Source: Firmicutes bacterium HGW-Firmicutes-14 (lineage in GTDB: Bacteria > Bacillota > Thermincolia > Thermincolales > UBA2595). Taken from it: a DNA stretch of 64,000 nt. Of this stretch, positions 1 to 8,107 are shown one piece after another. The notes beneath the pieces were generated by a model, which saw only the letters and a list, made by a program, of their open reading frames with translations, was not told where the DNA came from and searched no databases. Position 1 is the first letter of the stretch; every line of letters begins with the position of its first letter. Both the position numbers and the translations under genes were made by a program. The stretch is taken from NCBI GenBank assembly GCA_002840275.1, contig PHAB01000005.1:62001-126000 (forward strand), written 5' to 3'.

Positions 1-1347
1 AGATGGTGGATTATCCCTGCACTGGCCGGAATCCTTGTTGTAGGCGCGGTTGCTTATTGGGGATACGGGGTAACCCGTGATAACCGGCAGTTGGTAACTT
101 ATCTTAACAACCGCAACCAAAGGTCCTTTTATGAGCTGATGGGGAACGTGGAACATATGGAGGTTATGCTGTCAAAAGGGATTGTTTCAGGATCTCCCAC
201 CCAGAGAATGATGATATTTTCCGATATCTGGCGGGAAGCCTATGCGGCCCAGGAAAACCTGACCAGTATACCTATAGCGGGTCCGAGCCTGACAAGGACT
301 TCAGCGTTTCTCAGCCAGACCGGTGATTACGCTTGGTCCCTGGCAAAGAAATATGCCAGGGGGATTGCTGTCAAACCGGAGGAACTCGATAAACTGAATG
401 AACTTCACACCGAAGCCGGTTACCTGGCTGCGGAATTACAAAAGATCGAAAAGAACGCCTCAGATGGGAGGCTTTTATGGTCAGAAATCAAAAGCCGCGG
501 TGACAAGACCCTGAAGGACCGCACCCCGGTGCCGGACAGTTTGACGGAAATCAACCGGAACATGGAAGAATTCCCCACTCTTATATATGACGGGCCGTTT
601 TCAGACCATATCCTGCAGCGGAAACCTCTTGGTTTGACCGGAAAGCAGATAACCAGGGCCCAGGCTTCCGATCTGGCCAGGAGGTTTGTGGAGGCGGGAG
701 TTAATACCAAGTACAGGGTGACAGATACAGAAACAGTGAACGGACTGATTCCGGCTTTCAGGATTCACCTTTTACCGGTAAACAATCCGGCCCCCCGTGT
801 GATTGTGGACGTATCGAAAAAAGGCGGTCATATACTGATGATGGTAAATACAAGGAGTGTTGGCAATGACCGCATATCACCGGAAAAGGCTGTTACTATA
901 GCCGGCAAGTTTCTCGCTGGCCGCCGGATAATGAACATGAAACCGACATACACAATTGAGCAGCAGAACACTGCGGTGGTCATTTTCGAATATGAGCAGG
1001 ACGGGGTTCTGATATACCCGGACCTGATGAAGGTCAAGGTTGCTCTTGACACCGGGGAAGTAGTCGGTTTCGAGGGGACAGGTTTTGTAATGAACCACCA
1101 CCCAAGAAACCTGCCCAAACCCAAGGTAAGCCGTAAGGAAGCGCTGGAAGCCGTAAACCCTGAACTGAAGGTCATGTCCGAAAAGCTGGCGGTAATTCCC
1201 CTGGAAAACCTGGAGGAAGTCCTGGTCTACGAATTCAGGGGGGACCTTAAAGGTGATACGTTTATAGTTTATATAAACGCCGTGACCGGGGAAGAGGAAC
1301 AGGTCCTTAAAGTAATTGACACAAACAGCGGCCCTGTGACGATGTAA
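1..1347 (+). CDS. ypeB: Germination protein YpeB (5' end outside window)
   Basis: Reading frame is open from base 1, so the start lies upstream. The first visible residues form a membrane-spanning segment (WWIIPALAGILVVGAVAYW) followed by a long extracytoplasmic part. The N-terminal helical region (QRSFYELMGNVEHMEVML) and the two C-terminal PepSY-like repeats (about residues 280-440 of the visible part) match the YpeB layout. In Bacillus, YpeB is made in the forespore, sits at the inner spore membrane and is needed for localisation and stability of the cortex-lytic enzyme SleB; sleB normally lies just upstream, which would be off the left edge here. Ends at TAA followed by a terminator hairpin. 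Function is inferred from family resemblance. Confidence 0.88.
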   Translation, partial: RWWIIPALAGILVVGAVAYWGYGVTRDNRQLVTYLNNRNQRSFYELMGNVEHMEVMLSKGIVSGSPTQRMMIFSDIWREAYAAQENLTSIPIAGPSLTRTSAFLSQTGDYAWSLAKKYARGIAVKPEELDKLNELHTEAGYLAAELQKIEKNASDGRLLWSEIKSRGDKTLKDRTPVPDSLTEINRNMEEFPTLIYDGPFSDHILQRKPLGLTGKQITRAQASDLARRFVEAGVNTKYRVTDTETVNGLIPAFRIHLLPVNNPAPRVIVDVSKKGGHILMMVNTRSVGNDRISPEKAVTIAGKFLAGRRIMNMKPTYTIEQQNTAVVIFEYEQDGVLIYPDLMKVKVALDTGEVVGFEGTGFVMNHHPRNLPKPKVSRKEALEAVNPELKVMSEKLAVIPLENLEEVLVYEFRGDLKGDTFIVYINAVTGEEEQVLKVIDTNSGPVTM

Positions 1348-1351
1348 CCGT

Positions 1352-1384
1352 AAGGAGGTCCAGATAACGGGGCCTCCTTTTTAT
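1352..1384. terminator. Intrinsic terminator between convergent ypeB and PBP gene
   Basis: AAGGAGG at 1352-1358 pairs with CCTCCTT at 1373-1379 and is followed by a T run on the plus strand. The hairpin sits between the ypeB stop and the 3' end of the convergent PBP gene, so it can serve both. Confidence 0.6.
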
Positions 1385-1385
1385 C

Positions 1386-3380
1386 TTAGGGTCGGAAATA
1401 CCTGTCATTCCAGATCCAATCAAAAAAATCCCGGTGCCACATTTCTTCCCTTTCCGGGAAGCTGTGGGTACTGCAGTACTGTTTGGGTTCTGTTCCCCTA
1501 ATGAAAGCGGCATCGATTGTATTTGGCGAATAGGGTGTTGCCAGAAGCCCGGAATCAGAACAGATTATTTCCCTGGTGATCCCGTAAGGGACCGGGAATT
1601 CTGAAGGGGGGGTATCTTCTAGGGCTTTTTTAATGAAGTCTGTCCATATAGGGGCGGCAATTTTTCCACCTGAAATCCCCACCGACCTTTTCGGGTCATC
1701 ATATCCAATGTAGATTCCTGCGGTCAGTTCAGGGGTATAACCGACAAACCAGGCATCCCGGTAATTTTGGGTTGTCCCCGTTTTACCGGCTGCCGGACGG
1801 GATATTATCCCCGATACCGAACCTGCTGTTCCGCCTGGCTGCAGGACTCCTGTAAGCATGTCTGTCACCAGGTAAGCCGTTGTTTCTTTCAGGACCCGTT
1901 CCTTGATAGGGTCATTTTCTTCTATGATTTTTCCATTCCTGTCGGTTATTTTCGTAATCATAAGAGGTTCCGTCCTAATCCCGTTTGACGCCAGGGTTCC
2001 ATAGGCAGATGTCAGCTCCAGGGGGGTGACTTCCGATGTCCCGAGAGCGATAGAAAGATAAGGCCTGAGGTCACTTTTAATCCCCATCCTGCGGGCAAAG
2101 TCTGCCACGGCGGAAGGGCCGGTTTCCCGGGCCAGTTTGACGGCCACCACGTTGTCGGAAACGGCCAGGGCTTCTTTCAGGGTGAAGTCCCTGTAATGAT
2201 AAGATTGTTGGCCGTAATCAGTGGGTTTATAGGGCTGCCCGTTACCCTGGGGAAACTCAACCGGTTCACAAGCCAGGGTGGTTGCCTGAGTGTAGCCCAT
2301 ATCAATTGCAGAGGTATAAAGAAACGGTTTAAAAGCAGAACCGGGCTGCCGGTGAGCCTGGACGGTCCGGTTAAATTTTGACCTGGAAAAATCCCGCCCC
2401 CCCACCATGGCCTTAACATGGCCGTTTGAGGGGTCGATGGCCACAAGAGCCCCTTCAATATCGGTACCATACCTGTCGAGTGTGCTGCTGAACGCGTCTT
2501 CCGCAGCCTTCTGCATACCCAGATCCAGGGTTGTATATACAGATATCCCCTCAGCAAAAAGCATCTGGGCTCCGTCTTCATATTCATCTGTAATATATTT
2601 GATTATTTCATTTACAAAATAGGGGGCCTGTCCGGATTTCCCCCCGCCCTGTTTAAATACCAGTTTCTCCCGGACGGCTTCATCTGCTTCTTCTTTGGTT
2701 ATCAAGCCTGTTTCAACCATACGGCTCAGTACGGTTTGCTGCCTCTTTTTGGCCTCTTCCCAGTTGTTAAAAGGAGAATATGTATTAGGGGCTTTGGGCA
2801 GGCCCGCCAGCAGCGCGCTTTCGGCCAGGTCCAGTTCAGAAGCGTGTTTATTGAAATAAGTCTGGGCAGCTACCTCTATTCCATAAGCCCCGTGGCCGAA
2901 ATATATCTGATTAAGATAAAGTTCAAGGATTTGCTTTTTGGTATATTTTCTCTCCATGAGAATGGCCATCCAGGCTTCCGACAGCTTGCGGCCAAAAGTT
3001 TTCTTCCGGGAGAGGTACAGGTTTTTTACGGTCTGCTGGGTTATAGTGCTTCCGCCCTGGACAATTCTGCCCGCTCTCAGATTTCTCCAGGCAGCTGCGA
3101 TTATCCGGGCGGGGTCAAGACCGAAATGACTGTAGAACCGTGCGTCTTCAACGGCGATAAAGGCATTTTGAGTTGCTTCCGGGATATTACCGACCTGCAC
3201 TTCTATCCGGTTTTCCCTGTAAAGGGTTGTAATTACCCGTTCATTGCAGTCATATACCTTTGATGTAACTGCCACCTTGGGACTGGGCAGGGATAACAGG
3301 CTGCAGCCGCTGAACAGCATGGCCCCCGCCAAAAAGCAGAAAAAAATCGTATATCTTATTAATAGCTTTTTTAATACCAC
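1386..3380 (-). CDS. Class A penicillin-binding protein (PBP1A family)
   Basis: Bifunctional cell-wall synthase of about 664 residues. After a short cytoplasmic tail there is a hydrophobic anchor ending in a lipobox-like LFSGC. The glycosyltransferase 51 domain follows with the EDARFYSHFG motif near residue 80 and the GGSTITQQ motif near 115. The transpeptidase domain has SAFK near residue 350, SDN near 410 and KTGT near 537, so all three penicillin-binding motifs are intact. It polymerises and cross-links peptidoglycan on the outer face of the membrane. I chose GTG at 3380 because GGTGA lies five bases upstream; TTG at 3392 or GTG at 3389 in the same frame are alternatives. Its neighbours are transcribed in other directions, so it is monocistronic. 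Confidence 0.93.
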   Translation of the reverse strand: MVLKKLLIRYTIFFCFLAGAMLFSGCSLLSLPSPKVAVTSKVYDCNERVITTLYRENRIEVQVGNIPEATQNAFIAVEDARFYSHFGLDPARIIAAAWRNLRAGRIVQGGSTITQQTVKNLYLSRKKTFGRKLSEAWMAILMERKYTKKQILELYLNQIYFGHGAYGIEVAAQTYFNKHASELDLAESALLAGLPKAPNTYSPFNNWEEAKKRQQTVLSRMVETGLITKEEADEAVREKLVFKQGGGKSGQAPYFVNEIIKYITDEYEDGAQMLFAEGISVYTTLDLGMQKAAEDAFSSTLDRYGTDIEGALVAIDPSNGHVKAMVGGRDFSRSKFNRTVQAHRQPGSAFKPFLYTSAIDMGYTQATTLACEPVEFPQGNGQPYKPTDYGQQSYHYRDFTLKEALAVSDNVVAVKLARETGPSAVADFARRMGIKSDLRPYLSIALGTSEVTPLELTSAYGTLASNGIRTEPLMITKITDRNGKIIEENDPIKERVLKETTAYLVTDMLTGVLQPGGTAGSVSGIISRPAAGKTGTTQNYRDAWFVGYTPELTAGIYIGYDDPKRSVGISGGKIAAPIWTDFIKKALEDTPPSEFPVPYGITREIICSDSGLLATPYSPNTIDAAFIRGTEPKQYCSTHSFPEREEMWHRDFFDWIWNDRYFRP

Positions 3381-3566
3381 AGATATCACCAACCTAATAC
3401 CGGTTTACAAGTATTATATCAAAAAAGCCTAGAGCTATGTGGGTTACAACACTAAATGACAAAGTTTTTAGAATATTAAGGAATTAGGAAGGATTTTTCA
3501 TTAGGTACGGCGAAAGGGATAATGACTTATTGAATATTTTTCCTATGTGTTGGGGGTGACTTCGGG

Positions 3567-5126
3567 TTGATTCTTGAACATAATGAATGTTCCAACACAC
3601 CTGCCCATATTGCCGGCAAACAGTTCCGCATCCTTGTGGCTGACCCTGGTGGGAAGCTGAAGCTGGCAAGGTGGAGGCTTATGAGTGATGGCTACCGGGT
3701 TGATTATAGCAGGGATTGGTCTGTGATTGAATCATTAATCCGCGAGGAAGAGTTTCATATTGTGCTGGTCAATATCGGTGGGCATAATGATTTTGAATTG
3801 ATAAAAAGAATTAATTACGTCGAAAAAGAATATGAAATCATTGGGATAACAGATCCTAAGGCGAAGGACCTGTCAAAGCTTGTTTCTGCCCTCGGGATAA
3901 AAATAACTGTCAGCAGGCCTGTTGATTTTCCTGTGCTTAGCGCAGTTGTCAGGAAAGAGCTGGAGGGGATAAAGGAACGGGAAAGAAAAAAGATTGTTTT
4001 TGAGCGGTTTAAAAAGACGATAACATTGCCCCAGAACATTAGAAATCTGTTCAAAAGCGTGTTGGAGCTTCTGAAAACCAGGGTCATTGTACTGGATGAA
4101 TCCGGGGAGATTGTCTTTGTTAATGATTCTATGAGCAGGATGTTGGGACTGAAAGGTCCTGGCGTTGTGGGCAAACACTTTTCGGATGTTTTTACCGATG
4201 AATCATCCGACTGTGAATTGAAATCGTGTGTGCCAAATTCATACTGCCCGGGCGGGTGTGTCTTGCATTCTGTTCTGTCCCGGACGTTTAATGAGGAGAA
4301 CGCTTCTCACAGTGAGGTTACGATATCCATGGAATCGGAAGAGGTTCTGCGCTGTCAGGCGGAGGTTTACCCGATAACCGATAGTAGTGGAGAGTTTATC
4401 GGGGCCCTTGTCACTATGGATGATGAAGCAGGTGACACCAAAGTGAGCCGGGGACTGGCCCAGTCCGAGAAACTGGCGATGGTGGGCCAGCTGGCTGCCG
4501 GTGTTGCCCATGAGATAAAAAACCCGCTTACATCAGTGAAGGGATTTATTCAATTGCTTCAACACGATTTGGACGGGACTCCCAAGGGAGAATACATTGA
4601 TATCATCATAACTGAAATAGACAGGGTCAATAAGATTGTTGAGGATTTTTTGAAGCTGGCCAAACCCGCGGTCTCCAACAGGAAGGAGTGTGATCTTTAC
4701 AAACTGTTCAAAGATATCCGTGTCCTTATTGACAGTGAGGCCTTCCTTAAGAATGTAGAAATTGCCGAGAATTTTTCTGAGCCGCTGCCACGGGTACACA
4801 TTGACCCGGAACAGATTACCCAGGTAATTATAAATATTATAAGAAACTCCTTTGATGCCATGCCAAAGGGGGGCACGATAACCTTCCAGGCCTTTAACCT
4901 GGAAAGCGAAAGTAAAGTTTGCCTGGAAATATCCGATACGGGGGAAGGAATGAATGACGAGACCCTAAAAAGGATATTTAAACCTTTTTTCACTACCAAA
5001 GACCACGGAACAGGCCTTGGCCTGGCTGTTTCGCAGGCTATAATGGACAGCCATGGCGGGCGGATAGAGATGAAGAGCAATGAGGGTATAGGAACGACCA
5101 CCCGTCTTTATTTCCCCTGCATGTAG
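3567..5126 (+). CDS. PAS-domain sensor histidine kinase with receiver-like N-terminus
   Basis: 519-residue kinase. Residues about 20-130 fold-match a response-regulator receiver (RILVADPGG start) but lack the usual phosphoacceptor aspartate context, so this may be a degenerate receiver. A PAS domain follows (about 160-285) and carries four cysteines, C216, C221, C227 and C231. The HisKA region has the phosphorylatable H315 in AHEIKNP. The HATPase domain shows NIIRNSFDAM, DTGEGM and GTGLGLAVS boxes. No transmembrane segment is visible, so it is probably a cytoplasmic sensor. Start TTG follows GGGGGTGA at a good distance. No response regulator is adjacent; in this lineage such orphan kinases may feed the Spo0A phosphorelay (a Spo0F homologue is at 25.1 kb), but the partner is inference. 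Confidence 0.88.
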   Translation: MILEHNECSNTPAHIAGKQFRILVADPGGKLKLARWRLMSDGYRVDYSRDWSVIESLIREEEFHIVLVNIGGHNDFELIKRINYVEKEYEIIGITDPKAKDLSKLVSALGIKITVSRPVDFPVLSAVVRKELEGIKERERKKIVFERFKKTITLPQNIRNLFKSVLELLKTRVIVLDESGEIVFVNDSMSRMLGLKGPGVVGKHFSDVFTDESSDCELKSCVPNSYCPGGCVLHSVLSRTFNEENASHSEVTISMESEEVLRCQAEVYPITDSSGEFIGALVTMDDEAGDTKVSRGLAQSEKLAMVGQLAAGVAHEIKNPLTSVKGFIQLLQHDLDGTPKGEYIDIIITEIDRVNKIVEDFLKLAKPAVSNRKECDLYKLFKDIRVLIDSEAFLKNVEIAENFSEPLPRVHIDPEQITQVIINIIRNSFDAMPKGGTITFQAFNLESESKVCLEISDTGEGMNDETLKRIFKPFFTTKDHGTGLGLAVSQAIMDSHGGRIEMKSNEGIGTTTRLYFPCM

Positions 5127-5167
5127 ACAAACCGGGTTCGTTTGTTTAATTACAAATTTTTGACCAT

Positions 5168-5222
5168 AAACCCAAGGAGTGGCAGACATGTTTCAGAATA
5201 TGTCTGCCACTCCTTGGGTTTT
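5168..5222 (+). terminator. Long perfect hairpin terminator after the histidine kinase
   Basis: A 22-bp perfect stem (5168-5189 with 5200-5221) with a 10-nt loop ends in a T run. It is placed 40 bases after the kinase stop and is a strong intrinsic terminator. Its arm sequence, with the block GTGGCAGACAT, resembles the arms of the hairpin element at 31933 (GTGGCAGATAC), which suggests it may be the same kind of arm without a core. Confidence 0.85.
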
Positions 5223-5241
5223 CACAGCTAAAAGAAAGGTT

Positions 5242-5422
5242 GTGGCTTGTTGACAAAATCTTTTGATTAAGGACCGGGCAGGTATGTTCCTAAGCGGGGC
5301 TTAAATCGTCCATCGGTCGGCGAACCGCATTGCGGGAGCCGTTCCCGATGGAGATTTCGCCCAGAGCGTGGAATATACCGGCCCGGTCCTTAATCCAATA
5401 CCTATTTTTGTTAACAAGCCAC
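5242..5422. repeat. 181-bp palindromic element with a structured core (type II)
   Basis: The ends are complementary: GTGGCTTGTTGACAAAA at 5242-5258 against TTTTGTTAACAAGCCAC at 5406-5422, continuing inward with GATTAAGGACCGGGC against GCCCGGTCCTTAATC. The core between them folds again (GTCCATCGG with CCCGATGGA, and an inner CCGCA/GCGGG hairpin). The arm block GGGCAGGTATGTTCC is shared with the element at 15307. The core is unrelated in sequence to the 70-nt core of the four other elements. No coding potential was seen. Confidence 0.75.
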
Positions 5423-5520
5423 AATAATGGAACCATTACTGTTTTTTCAATGTATAGTTACCGGATTCCCCGGCGGAAAGTGGGCAAAATAAACTGTAAT
5501 AAAAATTGGGGGTGATTCTG

Positions 5521-5727
5521 TTGGCAAGTACTGTTTTACATGTGGAGGGAATGACCTGTAATCACTGCAAGATGTCGGTGGAACAGGCCTTAAAAACCCT
5601 GGACGGGGTCAAAGAGGCCCAGGTTGATCTGGCTGCCAAAACCGTAGCGATCGAATTTGACCCTGGCACAGTTAATGAGGAAGGCCTTAAGAAGACAATA
5701 AGCGCCACCGGTTATGAAGTTCAATAA
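5521..5727 (+). CDS. CopZ-like heavy-metal-associated (HMA) protein
   Basis: A 68-residue single HMA domain with the metal-binding motif GMTCNHC near the N-terminus and the usual ferredoxin-like pattern ending ISATGYEV. Family members bind Cu(I) or other soft metals with two cysteines and pass them to P-type ATPases. No copper ATPase or CsoR/CopY regulator is adjacent, so the partner is unknown. TTG at 5521 is the best start because GGGGGTGA sits about six bases upstream; the in-frame TTG at 5506 lacks a ribosome site. The gene stands alone between hairpin structures. Confidence 0.85.
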   Translation: MASTVLHVEGMTCNHCKMSVEQALKTLDGVKEAQVDLAAKTVAIEFDPGTVNEEGLKKTISATGYEVQ

Positions 5728-5743
5728 AAGCCGACTTTTTATG

Positions 5744-5777
5744 TGCCGTATAGGGGTCGGCCGGCCCCTATACGGCA
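5744..5777. repeat. Near-perfect 34-bp palindrome upstream of the UbiB-like gene
   Basis: TGCCGTATAGGGGTCGG (5744-5760) is followed directly by CCGGCCCCTATACGGCA, giving a long stem with almost no loop. It ends 6 bases before the GGGAGGGGG ribosome site of the next gene. No T run follows on the plus strand; on the minus strand the bases beyond it (5736-5740) read AAAAAG. It could terminate the CopZ-like gene or act as an operator or leader hairpin; the sequence does not decide. Confidence 0.55.
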
Positions 5778-5792
5778 TGGGAGGGGGAAATT

Positions 5793-7424
5793 TTGGCTAA
5801 GACATACCATAGGGTGTCCCGGTATACAGAAATTGCCAGGATTTTGGCCGGTCATGGGTTTAGCTGTTTGATGGAAAATTCCGGCCTAAAAAGCCGGCGG
5901 AAACGGGCTGATTCATACCCGGAAAGAATAAGAATGATTTTTGAAGACCTCGGTCCCACCTATGTAAAACTGGGCCAATTACTGAGTTCCAGGCCGGACC
6001 TGGTGCCCAGGGATTATGTGGCGGAATTCAGCAGGCTTCAGGATGATGTGGAAGAAGTCCCTAAAGGAGACATAGAAGCCCAGTTTATAAAAGAAATGGG
6101 CAGACTGCCTGAAGAGATATTTCTTCATTTTGATTACATGCCCCTTGCAAGTGCTTCCATTGGCCAGGTTCACGAAGCTGTCCTCCCCGGGGGAGAAAAA
6201 GCTGTTGTGAAGGTCCAGCGGCCTCATTTGATTCAGCTCGTAGACGGTGATATCAGGATTCTTAAAAAGTTTTCCGGCATTATCCAGAACCGTACGGTAA
6301 TCGGACAGGTCTGCAATATACATGAGATTATTGAGGTTTTTACCCGCCAGATCCATAAGGAGCTTGATTACCAGACGGAGGCCGTAAGTACAGAGGCTTT
6401 TTACCGGGAATTCTGTGATAACGATAAAGTTGTTGTGCCAAGGATTTTTTCAGAATACACTTCGGGACAGATTCTGACCATGGAATATGTTGAAGGAATC
6501 AGGGTCGAAGAATTTGAAACCCACAATTATTCGTATGAGGACAGGGCCCAATATGCAGGGAATGTACTGCAGGCTGTCTTTAAACCTCTGTTTCACAGGG
6601 GGATATTTCACGGTGACCCTCATCCGGGGAACATCCTGTTCCAGGATGATTACAGGGTTGTATTGATCGACTTTGGAATTGTGGGCAGATTTGATGAGAG
6701 CCATCGCCGGCTGGTGGCTGAACTCATAGTTGCCTTGTCAGAAAGGGACGTATCCGCTGTCATGAATATCATCCTGGAAACCGGGATAACTACCCGGAGA
6801 ATTCACCGGCAGTATTTCTATGAAGATGTGTTTGAGATTGTGGAAAAAGCCAATGGAGTGACAAGTGGGGGCATTAAGCTGAGTGAGCTGATTAACGGGA
6901 TGATTACAATTTCCATAAACCATGGGATAAAAATGCCTGACAGCCTGTTTATCCTGGGCAAGACGGTTATGATTACCGAGAATACGGCCAGGAGAATCTG
7001 CCCTGAGCTTGATATCACCGAGGTGATAAAGCCCCTGGCCGTTGAATTTTTGAAGGAAACACTGCGGCCGGGTTTATATACCGGGAACCTGTATAAGCAG
7101 ATTTCTACTGTTTCAGAGGGGATTATGAATCTGCCCAAAGACCTTTGCCGGGCTGTCAAAAACCTGGCAAACAATGACACACGGATAACTTTTTACCACA
7201 GGAACCTTAACTGGTTATATGATATGCTGGACATCTCATCCTCCAGGATCTCATTCGGTCTTATCCTTGCAGCCCTGATTGTCGGGTCATCTGTTATCAT
7301 GCACACCGGAAGAGGGCCTCTCCTGTGGGGTTATCCGGCACTGGGCACGGCAGGATATGTGATTTCGGGACTACTGGGGGTGCTGGTCCTGTTTTCGATG
7401 CTTCGTTCCGGGAGGCTGAGATAA
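5793..7424 (+). CDS. UbiB/AarF (ABC1) family atypical protein kinase
   Basis: 543 residues. The N-terminal KxGQ signature is present (YVKLGQLLSSRPDLVP), as is the alanine-rich nucleotide loop ASASIGQVHEA, a VKVQRP lysine motif, the catalytic HGDPHPGNI and the DFGIVG metal-binding box. Two C-terminal membrane helices (about 485-535) anchor it. Family members are atypical kinase/ATPases linked to isoprenoid quinone biosynthesis or lipid homeostasis; in a Gram-positive anaerobe the menaquinone link is inference. The TTG start is preceded by GGGAGGGGG. No quinone biosynthesis gene lies next to it. Confidence 0.9.
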   Translation: MAKTYHRVSRYTEIARILAGHGFSCLMENSGLKSRRKRADSYPERIRMIFEDLGPTYVKLGQLLSSRPDLVPRDYVAEFSRLQDDVEEVPKGDIEAQFIKEMGRLPEEIFLHFDYMPLASASIGQVHEAVLPGGEKAVVKVQRPHLIQLVDGDIRILKKFSGIIQNRTVIGQVCNIHEIIEVFTRQIHKELDYQTEAVSTEAFYREFCDNDKVVVPRIFSEYTSGQILTMEYVEGIRVEEFETHNYSYEDRAQYAGNVLQAVFKPLFHRGIFHGDPHPGNILFQDDYRVVLIDFGIVGRFDESHRRLVAELIVALSERDVSAVMNIILETGITTRRIHRQYFYEDVFEIVEKANGVTSGGIKLSELINGMITISINHGIKMPDSLFILGKTVMITENTARRICPELDITEVIKPLAVEFLKETLRPGLYTGNLYKQISTVSEGIMNLPKDLCRAVKNLANNDTRITFYHRNLNWLYDMLDISSSRISFGLILAALIVGSSVIMHTGRGPLLWGYPALGTAGYVISGLLGVLVLFSMLRSGRLR

Positions 7425-7518
7425 ATAATATTTTCGGTGCTAACAAAAAAATGGCGCCATGGACGGAATAGACTTGCCCTGTGTAAGCCAGTCAAAGAAG
7501 TGCCATTGAGGGCGGAAT

Positions 7519-7560
7519 TTAATTGTTTCGATCATAGTTGTTGCACAACGAAAAAAGTAG
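7519..7560 (+). pseudogene. Decayed holin-like type I toxin remnant
   Basis: The 3' end of a toxin-like peptide (LIVSIIVVAQRKK then TAG) remains in frame, but the frame is closed by TGA at 7508 and there is no ATG or ribosome site. It aligns with the C-terminal half of the intact peptide at 7902-7988 and is followed by the same 3' region, so this is a broken tandem copy. Confidence 0.6.
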
Positions 7561-7680
7561 CCCACCGCTACTAAGGTAGCTACTTTTTTCGTAGTATTAC
7601 TCTATGACCGCCCATCAGGCGGATGTTGTACCTAGCCGGGTGTAAGCGCACCCGGTTATTTAATTATGCGCTTCATCTAA
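7548..7680 (-). ncRNA. Putative antisense RNA of the decayed toxin copy
   Basis: A minus-strand promoter is visible: -35 TTGCGT (plus 7708-7713), 16-bp spacer and -10 TATAAT (plus 7686-7691). Transcription leftwards would pass the CCGGGTG hairpin and end at the GTAGC/GCTAC hairpin followed by a T run. The same arrangement is kept in copy B. Extents are predicted from promoter and terminator only. Confidence 0.5.
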
Positions 7681-7785
7681 CCTTAATTATACACAAAACT
7701 GCGTAAAACGCAAGTTGAGTGATCCCTTTCCATGGTGACATTTTCTCACGATAATTGACAGGGTGACAATATCACAAGATAAGCA
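7548..7785. repeat. Direct repeat copy A (toxin 3' region plus antisense promoter)
   Basis: About 235 bases closely match copy B at 7976-8209. Shared landmarks in order are AGTAGCCCACC, a GTAGC/GCTAC hairpin, ATGACCGCCCA, a CCGGGTG/CACCCGG hairpin, TATACACAAAACTGCG, ACGCAAGTTGAGT, and the end block GGTGACATTTTCTCACGATAA followed by GGGTGACAATATCACAAG. The end block has two related GGTGACA..TC.CA..GATAA units, which looks like a mobile-element end, but there is no transposase. Confidence 0.85.
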
Positions 7786-7805
7786 TATCTTTACCAAACA
7801 AATGT

Positions 7806-7834
7806 TTGAATGAATTGGGGAAATATGGTATAAT
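7806..7834 (+). promoter_or_regulatory. Promoter of the type I toxin mRNA
   Basis: TTGAAT (7806-7811), 17-bp spacer and TATAAT (7829-7834), with TGG directly before the -10 box (extended -10). The predicted start near 7841 leaves a 60-nt leader before the toxin ATG. Confidence 0.7.
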
Positions 7835-7862
7835 AACACCGGTACAACAACATAGGCGCAGG

Positions 7863-7894
7863 GTGGGCGGTCATTACCTCCGGTGAAAGGAGGT
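7863..7894 (+). promoter_or_regulatory. Toxin mRNA leader: sequestered ribosome site and long-range pairing element
   Basis: ACCTCC (7876-7881) pairs with GGAGGT (7889-7894), hiding the Shine-Dalgarno sequence of the toxin in a short hairpin. Just upstream, the 12 bases GTGGGCGGTCAT (7863-7874) are an exact complement of ATGACCGCCCAC at 8031-8042 in the 3' untranslated region. Both features are typical translation-silencing devices of type I toxin mRNAs. Confidence 0.65.
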
Positions 7895-7901
7895 GGTGAT
7901 T

Positions 7902-7988
7902 ATGAGTGTATTTCAATCATTGATGCTAATGATTTCGTTTGGTACATTAATTGTAGCATTAATTACTGTAACAAAACGGGAAAAGTAG
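7902..7988 (+). CDS. Holin-like type I toxin peptide (28 aa)
   Basis: The peptide starts MSVFQSLMLMISFGT, has one hydrophobic helix (LIVALITV) and ends TKREK. This matches the layout of the small putative holin-like toxins (Hol_Tox type, related to TxpA/BsrG-style peptides) that insert in the membrane. The ATG follows a strong AGGAGGTGGTG site at good spacing. The gene has its own promoter at 7806-7834, and its ribosome site is inside a hairpin. A convergent antisense RNA starts about 120 bases beyond the stop and overlaps the 3' end, the arrangement of TxpA/RatA and BsrG/SR4. A degraded copy lies immediately upstream. Toxicity is inferred from family resemblance and architecture. Confidence 0.72.
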   Translation: MSVFQSLMLMISFGTLIVALITVTKREK

Positions 7989-8107
7989 CCCACCCCCATA
8001 AGGAAAGCTACTTTTCCTTAAGCTTTCACTATGACCGCCCACTTGGTGCGGAAGTTGTACCTAACCGGGTGTTAGCGCACCCGGTCATTTCAATTATACA
8101 CCATTTA
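7975..8107 (-). ncRNA. Putative antisense antitoxin RNA
   Basis: Minus-strand promoter with -35 TTGCGC (plus GCGCAA 8131-8134 region; alternative register TTGCGT as ACGCAA at 8136-8141), 16-bp spacer from that register and -10 TATAAT (plus 8114-8119). The RNA would run from about 8107 to the GTAGC/GCTAC hairpin near 7975 and so be complementary to the toxin 3' untranslated region and last codons. It also covers the 8031-8042 element that pairs with the toxin leader. Ends are predicted, not measured. Confidence 0.6.

Noticed and set aside
3815-4178. Minus-strand open frames within the histidine kinase
   Set aside because: Shadows of the kinase coding sequence; low-complexity composition and no ribosome sites.
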